The position numbers and the translations under genes were made by a program. From Nitzschia sp. DOCU1 (taxonomy: Eukaryota > Bacillariophyta > Bacillariophyceae > Bacillariales > Bacillariaceae), in the NCBI GenBank assembly GCA_951394045.1, contig OX595997.1:744001-808000 (forward strand): a DNA stretch of 64,000 bases, given 5' to 3'. The notes beneath the pieces were generated by a model. The model searched no databases and was not told where the DNA came from. It saw only the letters and a list, made by a program, of their open reading frames with translations. This document shows positions 56,410 through 64,000 of this stretch, piece after piece. Within the stretch, counting starts at the first letter, position 1; every line of letters begins with the position of its first letter.

Positions 56410-59400
56410 CTAGTGGAATTTTCTTCTCCTGTAAAATAGAACATATGCAGCTGGCCCCGAAACTTCGGAGCTATCAATTGGGCGGACATTTGAATCATCA
56501 AAGAGATGCCATTGGGTAGACAATCCTTCTTCGTCCCATTGCCGGCAGAAGGCTGTGTAATGACCGAAGCCCATTCGGCCATAGTGGTTAACAACAGCAA
56601 AAAGATCATACTTAGCATCCACCTTGGAGTTGACGATATTTTCTTGATTTCGCCCACGCGTCTCCTTGAGGCTACAACAGTGGGGGCTCATATCTAGTCC
56701 TTCAAGTGGGAAGTCGACAGGGGTGTCTAGCTTGTCTCGGCGTAACGAATGCTTGAACTCGAATCGTTTGAGATGGACGACGAGAATGTTCGGCAAGCGC
56801 CAAAGTTTCATGGTCTTCATAGCCCGAACATGTTCCTTGCACTTGGAACAATACCACATATTGTTTTCGTCCAATCGTTCTGGTTTAGTAAACGTCTCGA
56901 AGCATTGGTCCAAGGTCACGGCTTTGCTTCCATTCATTTTCGCTCGCTGTTGCTCGATGACGTCGAGAAGGCTCGAATGGTCCTCAAAGAAAACAAAGGC
57001 GTTGGGTCGTATTAACACTGGCGGCGGATCCTCGTACTTAGCATCGCCCTCACCCAGTTCTTGTCCGTTGCTATCCTTCTCCTGTGGATTACTCCATTCC
57101 ATCGCCAAAAACAAGAAAGACTCCGTGCAGTCATTTCCAAGGGCATTATGAATCTCCTCGTCGGAGTCGAAGGGGATTGCTGCGGTCGTGGTGCCTTCTT
57201 CGGTTGAGAATACGGGAACTGGATAGCCTTGATTATTGACAACTTGGATCGTCAAAAGATCGTGCGGCCGGTAGCGATTCTGTGAATCCACAAACCCTTC
57301 CTCGCTTCCTTCTTCCTGTACAAAATGCTGGACGATTTCCCACATATGATCCCAAACTTGTCGGCAAGTCATATTCGACTGAAATGAGGTCATCACGGGG
57401 AAACCGAAATGAGCACGCTTTTCGTTCTCATTCTTGTCCTTAACTACCAGGGATTGCGTTGCAATAACGTGGATGCTTGAACTATTGTAGGGATCGACCT
57501 CGAACGCCACTGTAACGTCGTTCGGGCGAATTGTAGATACCGATTTGTTGTTTTCGAGTAGCTCGTAGATGGCATTTTCGTAAATGTCTGCCAAGACCAA
57601 GTGCGTCGCGGGAATACCGGTTAGCTCGCCTAGCGCCTCCTTGAGATCCGCAATGAGACATTGACGCTTCAACGTTAATCCATAGCGCAAGGGAACGCGG
57701 GGATTCGTGACACCCGAAATCGGATTTGACGGCTTGCGAAAGACAATGACAGATATGGACACTGTCACCTTTTGGATTTGCGGAATTTCCAAGGAGACAT
57801 GATTGTAGGCGTCGAAGGATACAGAGACTCGACTGCAGCGGGGACAGACGCAAGTCGACTGAAATTGGCCATAAAACGTGTCCATCACCAGCGAATCATT
57901 ACGCCGCTTATGGGCATCCCAGGCTTCCGCACCCGCAACAGCCATATTTTGCCCGTCTGTCACATCTGGCATTTCTACGTACGGTGCCTTTCGAATTCGA
58001 TTCAAGTCTTCGTGAAGCCCGTCTAAAAGATAGGCCAGAAATTCTTGGGCGTCGTGCTGCAGACACCCAGCAAATCTTGGCGCAAACATGGCAACTGCTC
58101 GTTTCAGGGCGGTGGGTGAATACGACGTGCCTTTATTTCGCATCCACAATTCTTTCATAAGCCCATCATATGTCATGGCCAGCTTGCCGCCCGTCCCGAG
58201 CGGGTTGGAAGTGTTGACGTCCTCCTTGTACTTGTTCGACAAAAAGTACCTGGTGAGAGGAGTTGCGTGGCTGAGAGATTGCAAGGCGGAGTTCATAAAG
58301 CAAGTATTTCCCAGATTGTTCAGTCCCACTTTGCCACTTAGAGCGTCGTTGTTGGTCAGCTTGTTTCCAGTTGCTGTAGCCTGTTTGCACAATGCTTTGT
58401 GATACGGCCAGTGTGCCTCTTGGCATTTGCGATCACAATATTGAACCGACATGCAGCGTTTGCATCGCGATATCGCTCGCAGTGCCCGGCAAGCGCTGCA
58501 CTTTGGAATGCGGACCAAACTCTTGCTGGGAGTGGCCGTGGAACTGGAAGACTCATACAGTGCGATCCTCCCCTCTTGGTTTGTGCGTCGACAGATGCTG
58601 GGTGTAACTTCCCCGTACCACGATCGAAGAGCATTGTACACTTCGCGTGGAAGCAATTCAAAATGGTGTCCTCGAACGAGATTAGGTCGCAGTGCGTCGT
58701 AAACTTTGGGTGGTGCCAGCTCTGTGGATGGCAAATACCATTGTTGATGAAAGGTCGAGTGGGGATCCAACAAAAGCCGTGAATTGTCAATAACGCCCAA
58801 GGCATGATTGATTTTAGCTCCAGTTTCTTCGTCTGAAGACGAGTCGTCGTCATCCTCGTCGTTCCATGGGGGTAGCACTGCACCTATAGGCAACAGCTCC
58901 AATATTCTCTGAACTTTTGCCCGGTCATTGCCTCCATCCGCGCGATAAAAGAAATCCACTTCACGGCACCATTGACACCACCACTGCCAATCTAGCAGAA
59001 AGAAGGCTTCTCCGGTGGGCGTCGCCCCGGTCATTTTGCGCGCCAATAGCAATCTCATTACGTCTTGCTTCTGTTGTTGCGTAGGGGGTGGCGGAGGGCG
59101 CTGGCTCGGAACTGGCGCTGCTGCAGTAATCGTTGCTGCGGGAACATCACCATTGGACTTGCCATTCATAGTAGACTTTGGGAGCGATTTGGTCGACTCA
59201 GAGGAAGCCATATTTTTCGTCAAAGCCGCCGTTGATACAGTTCCGGTCGAAGGGGCATCCTGAGGCGACGCCTTGGCCCGTTTCTTTGTCTGAATGGTCT
59301 TATCCGCCGCATTATTGTACGAATGTTCCATCCGATCCAAAGCCGCAATCGTTTGCTTTCTCATCTTCATGGTACCGACATCATCTTGGCCAGTTTTCTG

Positions 59401-59957
59401 TTGCTGTTCGTCAATCATTCGTAAACTCTGCTGTAAGTCATCCATGGCTAGAATATATTGCCGTCTCTGATCCTCCAGTGACAAGTTCGTCTTTCGGCTT
59501 TTCCCTTCCCGTGCAATAGCTCTTCGATAGTACACTACAAAGTTAAAAGATACGAGTAAGGAAAACGGTTAACAATTGCCCTCGCAAGAAAATAGAAGCA
59601 AACTTGTCCAAGTCTGAAACGCAATGACTAATACTCACCTTTGGCATGGGGCCCAAATGTCTCTAAAACAGCCGAACACTCTCCTTCTGCCCGATCGAAC
59701 TCTTCTAGTTTGATCAAAGTGAGCGCTAGATTCGATCGCAACGCCACTGGCAAATCATCGTCCTCCATGTCGCTGCTTCTAGTGCTCGGGGTCGTCAACA
59801 TGTGCTGCGGCAAGGCGTCCAACCCAGCCTGGTAAGCTTTGGCAGCTTGCTCAAACTCTCGTTGCCCATAATGTGCGTTCCCTCGGTCTTTCCACTCGAG
59901 AGCTACCTGAATGGGATCTCTGGAGGCATTGCTACTACTTTCGTCTGCCGGATCCAT
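56410..59957 (-). CDS. TPR-DUSP-MYND ubiquitin-specific protease, two exons
   Basis: Exons are 59957-59639 and 59534-56410. The 104-bp intron (GTGAGT donor, TTGTAG acceptor, phase 1) joins frames to give 1,147 aa. The start is the ATG (MDPADESS); the frame upstream has no ATG before it. An N-terminal TPR unit (about 15-125) with GNAHYGQREFEQAAKAYQAGL runs across the intron. A DUSP-like domain with WQWWCQWC (about 260-430) is next. Then comes a MYND zinc finger (CSACRALRAISRCKRC...HWPYHKALC, about 455-500) directly before the USP catalytic core. In the core the Cys box is NLGNTCFMNS with Cys518, the core holds two CPxC/CxxC zinc pairs, and the His box GFGHYTAF has His1098 followed by DDSN. USPs cleave ubiquitin from proteins. 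All catalytic residues appear intact. Confidence 0.9.
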
Positions 59958-60467
59958 GATTTTATATGACGTTTGTGCAATACAACTCGCGCGTTTTGGG
60001 GAGAAAGAAACTCCAGGGACAGCCGCTCCGATGACTGCAGTCTGCCAATAACGCAAAGAAAGCCGCCTTCTTTTGACACACAGAGGGCTTACAGTGAGAT
60101 GCAGTTCACAATGGTAGATTTTGTGATTGCAAAGATGATCAATGGCAGCCGGCGGGAGAGGCGACCACCATGGTCAAGAGTTTTGATGTGCTTTGATTCT
60201 TCGTCCCTCCTCTCTCGTCGGCAAGACGTTCCACCGGTCGCCGAGCAGACGGTTTTCGACGAAACTCCGTTGTCGGGTTACAGGCAGACGCTCAATTGAA
60301 TCAAAGAGGTCGAAAGTCTACGTAGCACGAGTCCGTCTTTTCGAGGTGGATGCTAAGCGACGAAGAACTTTTCTACTTCTAATCCTCAGATCCCCATATG
60401 GCTGCTCTATTACAACTATCCAAAGTACATGCTTCCTATATTGTACCTAGCTAGGCTACCTTTTATC
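59958..60467. other. intergenic, no gene seen
   Basis: This is the upstream region of the deubiquitinase gene and the 3' flank of the MutS2-like gene, both on the minus strand. Small plus-strand frames at 59973-60450 lack motifs. Confidence 0.45.
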
Positions 60468-63400
60468 TCATCGTAGCTCGATTTTCGTAAAGGCGTCTCC
60501 CCCATCCGCTTGGTCGGCGGGTGCAAAGCGCTTGACGAGTTGCCGTTCTGACTTGCACCAGGCTCGTACCTTGGATTTCAAAATACCTCCCGTTCCATGA
60601 CCATGTAACACATAGACAACCGGTTGTCCATTCAAGAGGCAACGGCTGATCTTCTCCTGAATGAGGCTCTTGGCTTCTTCAAAATTAAATCCGCGCACAT
60701 CCACTGTATTGGAGTCCGTGCGAATCGCAACCGAAGATTTTGGCGCAGAAGATGAAGAGGAGTCTTCAAACGTCGTACTAGGACTACTCTTGGAACGAGA
60801 TGGGGAATTGACATCATTTTGCAGAGCCTTTTCGGCCGCCTTGGAGAGACGCGCCCGTTTCGATTGAGCGACGCTCTGTTGGGGTTTGGTTGGCTCTATA
60901 CCGCTGTCCAATACGGCAGAAAGTTCGGTCAACTTTAATGTCATGGGCACCCCGGAAACGCGAACTTGGATTTGCCTTCCCATATTCTTGAGAACGGTTG
61001 CTTCCCGTCCAAACAAGGATCCTGGCTGACACACGATCAACGTATCGCCCTCTTTCACTTCCGGCTTGTCGCGCAGTTCCGCCAAGGGAACCAGCTCCTT
61101 ACGGGCTTCTTCCGCAGCTTTGGCGGCTTTTTGCTTCGCCCTGAGAACACTGGGAATGTTCTCTGCTTCATTTAAAGCATCACGCTTAACAAACTTGATG
61201 TCGTCCCAGCTCTTGGCCAAAATCTTGCGTGAGGGATCCGACTTGAGCTTTTCCAAAATGTCCTCTAAAATCTGTTCCTTTTCTTCCAATTTCTGTGCAA
61301 ATCGTCGGGCTTCGTCACGACGAGCAGTCAACAACTTCTTTTCTAACTTGTTGCGCTCTTCTTGCATCTGGATTTCCAGTTGTGCCATTTCTTGTTTGCG
61401 TCGCTCTAGCTCCGCTACTTGTTCGTCAACTAGGGCCTTTTGATCCTCAAGTTCACGAATCAAATCTCCCATTTGTCGTGTTTCGGAATCCAAGAGCTCA
61501 TTGGCTCGGTCCAAGACGCTCTGCGGAAGCTGCAAGCGTTCGGCAACAGCCAAAGCAAAAGACTCACCAACGGTTCCAGGAAGAAGCTTGTAGGTAGGGC
61601 GTCCACCAACAAATTGCATTCCAGCCACAGAAAACCGTTCGTCCGAAGCTGCCAATTGTTTCAGTGCCATATAGTGAGTCGTAATGGCCACACGGCAGCC
61701 CGTGTTCATCAAAGCTTCCAGGAGGGCTTGTGCAATAGCTACACCCTGTGCGGGGTCTGTACCACTTCCCAATTCGTCCATTAGCACCAAGGCATTGCGA
61801 CCCGAATTGGCTAGAACCTCGCGGCAGACAAGCATGTGACCCGAAAATGTCGAAAGATCCCCGCCGACCGACTGAATATCACCAATGTCCGCCAGAACGG
61901 GATCAAAAAAGTCGACCCGTGGTTGATATTGGGCTTTTGCTGGCTGAGCCGGAACTGGGATACCACTGCGTGCCATCAAGGCCACCAGTCCCAATAATTT
62001 CAAAATTACCGTCTTTCCACCACTATTGGGTCCAGTCAACACCAATCCTTGATTCCCATTGGCGCCCAAATCAATGTCGCTGCCAACAACATTGGCAATT
62101 TGACGCAACAATAACACAGGATGCTTGGCATCTTTTAAATCAATCACACCCTCTTCCATTACTTGAGGAATGACTCCTTGTAGTTTTCGTCCCAGTAAAC
62201 ACCTCGCCAGAACTAAATCTAGTTGACCGACGGCTCGAACCGAACGCTCCAGGTCCCGACGATTGTTCCAGACTTGCTCCGTCAATAGTCGCCACACCCG
62301 TGCTTCTTCAGCTTTGAGTTCTCCTTCAGTCTGTCGCAATTCATTGGTCGGACCGACCACTTCACTCGGTTCCACATATACAGTCTTTCCGGATCGCGAC
62401 GAGTCATGTACGATTCCATATTGGGTGGCATATTTGGGGTCCATGGGCAAGACGAGCCGACCTCCTCCATTGGAGATTTCCGAATACAAGGGACCCCCAC
62501 TTTCGAGTGCCAGCTTGGATCGGACGGATGGCATACTCACGAGGGTATCTAGAGTTTGTAGAATATCGGCTCGAAGCGTTCGAATCTTGGCCCGAAGGCG
62601 ACCCAACAACGGGAATGTCGTGCCCGATAATTTACCGTCATTGTCAAAGGCTTCTTCCAACAAATTTTGAAGCGTCGTATTGAGTTGGATTTCGGACACT
62701 AGCTGCGGCAATGCTTGAAAGCGAATTTCGTCATCATCAATGCGCAACAAACCCAAGTTCCAGAGTTGCAAGTCTTCCATGGCATTCATCATGGTACTAA
62801 CTTCTAAAAGTTCGGGACCTTCCAACACTTGTCCATTGGCAGCCATTTCGAGAATTGAATCCAAATCAAACGATAATCCATCCAAAGGGGGAGGATTGCC
62901 ATTGCCCAATGTCACTTGATAGCCTTTTCGATTCTTGTAATAAGCACCCTCTAGAGCTTTGGGAACAGTATCGTATCCATCTTCTAATAGCCACTGCATT
63001 TCTTTGACAGCCTCGTACCGCTCTTGGACGCCTCCTACCGTGGTCGCTACAAGTGGTTGGTAGGCCCGGCCCGGCGGCAGTTTTTTCTTCGTCTTGCCAT
63101 TATCATTGGTTATATGCAATGATTCTTGTACCATGGTCCGAGCTGGTGTCGTGAAACATTCTTTTTGGAGTGCCTTCAACACAACTGGAAAATCCAGAGT
63201 GTCGACGGACCGTTGCAAGAGATTCAATCCATCTTCTAACGATGCCGCGCCCTCGTCCATGTCATCATCACCCGCAGTCGTTCCCACGGTTCTAGTTGTT
63301 GTTTTGGATCCCGATTGTTTCTTTTGTTGTTGCTTATTGGACCACCATTGCAGATTTTGCAGTTGTGGGTCTTGATCTTCTAGGGATTTTGGGGCTTGAA

Positions 63401-63710
63401 AGGTGGGATCGGAATTCGGATCCCAGCTATCCTTGAGGAGAGGTTGTCGCAAGAGGGAATATCCGTCTTTACCGGCTCGAAACTTGTTGTTATCGTTGTC
63501 GACAGTAATGGTGGTTGTCGACTCGTCTTGTTGTTGTTCTCCATTCTGAGCGTTGAGTACTGGAGCCCAGCGGCAACGCATCACCGATGACGAAGAAGAA
63601 GAACGACATGTCGTCGTCGTCGTTGTCGGCGCCTGCTGCTGAGAAGCAAGGAATCCCCAGCAGGCAGACGCGAAAATGAAAATAGGTGCTGCTATCCGTA
63701 GATTTCTCAT
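60468..63710 (-). CDS. mutS2: MutS2-family ATPase with Smr domain
   Basis: The product is 1,080 aa from the ATG at 63710; the frame continues upstream to a GTG, and an internal ATG is unlikely because residues 1-22 form a signal-peptide-like sequence (IAAPIFIFASACWGFLAS). After a Thr/Ser/Gln-rich presequence, the MutS core follows. It includes Walker A GPNSGGKT (about 560-567), the MutS signature/Walker B region LVLMDELGSGTDP and the TTHYMALK histidine switch. A long Glu/Lys/Arg coiled coil with KOW-like and basic segments follows. The C-terminal 90 residues are an Smr nuclease domain (VDVRGFNF and HGHGTGG). This is MutS2, not a mismatch repair MutS: domain I is absent. Bacterial MutS2 acts on recombination intermediates and rescues collided ribosomes. 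A signal peptide suggests a plastid protein in a diatom. Confidence 0.9.
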   Translation of the reverse strand: MRNLRIAAPIFIFASACWGFLASQQQAPTTTTTTCRSSSSSSVMRCRWAPVLNAQNGEQQQDESTTTITVDNDNNKFRAGKDGYSLLRQPLLKDSWDPNSDPTFQAPKSLEDQDPQLQNLQWWSNKQQQKKQSGSKTTTRTVGTTAGDDDMDEGAASLEDGLNLLQRSVDTLDFPVVLKALQKECFTTPARTMVQESLHITNDNGKTKKKLPPGRAYQPLVATTVGGVQERYEAVKEMQWLLEDGYDTVPKALEGAYYKNRKGYQVTLGNGNPPPLDGLSFDLDSILEMAANGQVLEGPELLEVSTMMNAMEDLQLWNLGLLRIDDDEIRFQALPQLVSEIQLNTTLQNLLEEAFDNDGKLSGTTFPLLGRLRAKIRTLRADILQTLDTLVSMPSVRSKLALESGGPLYSEISNGGGRLVLPMDPKYATQYGIVHDSSRSGKTVYVEPSEVVGPTNELRQTEGELKAEEARVWRLLTEQVWNNRRDLERSVRAVGQLDLVLARCLLGRKLQGVIPQVMEEGVIDLKDAKHPVLLLRQIANVVGSDIDLGANGNQGLVLTGPNSGGKTVILKLLGLVALMARSGIPVPAQPAKAQYQPRVDFFDPVLADIGDIQSVGGDLSTFSGHMLVCREVLANSGRNALVLMDELGSGTDPAQGVAIAQALLEALMNTGCRVAITTHYMALKQLAASDERFSVAGMQFVGGRPTYKLLPGTVGESFALAVAERLQLPQSVLDRANELLDSETRQMGDLIRELEDQKALVDEQVAELERRKQEMAQLEIQMQEERNKLEKKLLTARRDEARRFAQKLEEKEQILEDILEKLKSDPSRKILAKSWDDIKFVKRDALNEAENIPSVLRAKQKAAKAAEEARKELVPLAELRDKPEVKEGDTLIVCQPGSLFGREATVLKNMGRQIQVRVSGVPMTLKLTELSAVLDSGIEPTKPQQSVAQSKRARLSKAAEKALQNDVNSPSRSKSSPSTTFEDSSSSSAPKSSVAIRTDSNTVDVRGFNFEEAKSLIQEKISRCLLNGQPVVYVLHGHGTGGILKSKVRAWCKSERQLVKRFAPADQADGGDAFTKIELR

Positions 63711-64000
63711 TTCAATCAAAGTGAATGTTCGTTCCTGGCATGGGTGGTAGTAGTAGCAAACAGGAGTGGAGGAAAGGCTTCGACGATCCTCGTCATGGCG
63801 AATGAAGTTTGCCACCAAGGGAAAAACGCACATTGAAACGTGGCACGAAAAAAGGCGCCCCACATTTCGATTGGCTGACGTGTCATTTCACGCGCATCCA
63901 CTCATGCGCGACCGTCGCGTGCAGTCACGAGCCGCCGTGTCGTGACTGGATGAATACACTGCGTCGGCGAGCGCATAGTACGAGAGTCAAAGGAGTTGGT
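63711..64000. promoter_or_regulatory. upstream region of the MutS2-like gene
   Basis: The last 290 bp probably carry the promoter of the MutS2-like gene. The segment is T/C/G-mixed with GTCGCGTG/CACGCG words near 63890-63940. No other gene is seen to the right edge. Confidence 0.4.

Overview
The window is nuclear DNA of a diatom, most likely a pennate one. Several features point there: two proteins with the diatom-expanded DUF6824 domain, a heat-shock-factor gene plus a broken HSF copy, a WRKY19-type zinc-finger-repeat protein, a very large PT/PS-repeat protein with a transmembrane segment and a C-terminal PDZ domain, short GT-AG introns (67-124 bp, one of 292 bp), and signal-peptide-like N-termini on two proteins of organellar type (release factor 2, MutS2). 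Genes are dense and mostly on the minus strand. All gene models come from reading frames and splice-site inspection only; no homology search was possible.

Layout. 1-3.1 kb: WW-domain protein, open at the left edge. 4.1-6.2 kb: CCCH zinc-finger/Smr RNA-associated protein. 6.8-8.5 kb (minus): Sec14-like/DUF6824 protein. 9.3-10 kb (minus): small TMEM14-like membrane protein. 10.8-11.7 kb (minus): STIMATE/TMEM110-family membrane protein. 12.3-14.4 kb: DDX51/Dbp6-type DEAD-box helicase (ribosome biogenesis). 15.4-17.3 kb: zuotin/DNAJC2 (ribosome-associated J-protein). 17.4-18.8 kb (minus): organellar release factor 2. 19.1-20.3 kb: short mitochondrial lipoyl-domain protein. 20.3-26.2 kb (minus): PT-repeat/TM/PDZ protein of about 1,889 aa. 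27-28.9 kb: SGNH-hydrolase-like membrane protein. 29.8-30.8 kb (minus): zinc-finger-repeat protein. 31.4-33.6 kb (minus): FYVE/ankyrin protein. 34.3-37.2 kb (minus): a HAD phosphatase/methyltransferase-like/MDR dehydrogenase fusion. 38.3-39.7 kb (minus): intact HSF.

41-54 kb is a repeat-rich accessory block. It holds a perfect 42-bp inverted repeat (41235-41276 and 46337-46378) bracketing several tandem arrays: a 73-bp unit x12, then units of about 173-183 bp, then a 126-bp unit. Next come a frameshifted HSF copy and a complete Ty3/gypsy LTR retrotransposon (47843-53721). Its two 618-bp LTRs differ at two visible positions and it has a CTATG target-site duplication, but it carries two frameshifts and a misplaced piece of its own gag next to the 5' LTR.

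55-64 kb returns to normal genes: a second DUF6824 protein, a TPR-DUSP-MYND-USP deubiquitinase and a MutS2-type ATPase. The host genes do not form a pathway. Helicase, zuotin, release factor 2, CCCH-Smr and MutS2 all touch RNA, ribosomes or translation, but in a eukaryote this adjacency carries little functional weight. The items most worth following up are the three-domain secreted fusion enzyme, the repeat architecture of the PT/PDZ protein, the satellite/inverted-repeat block, and the gag-fragment insertion at the retrotransposon priming site.
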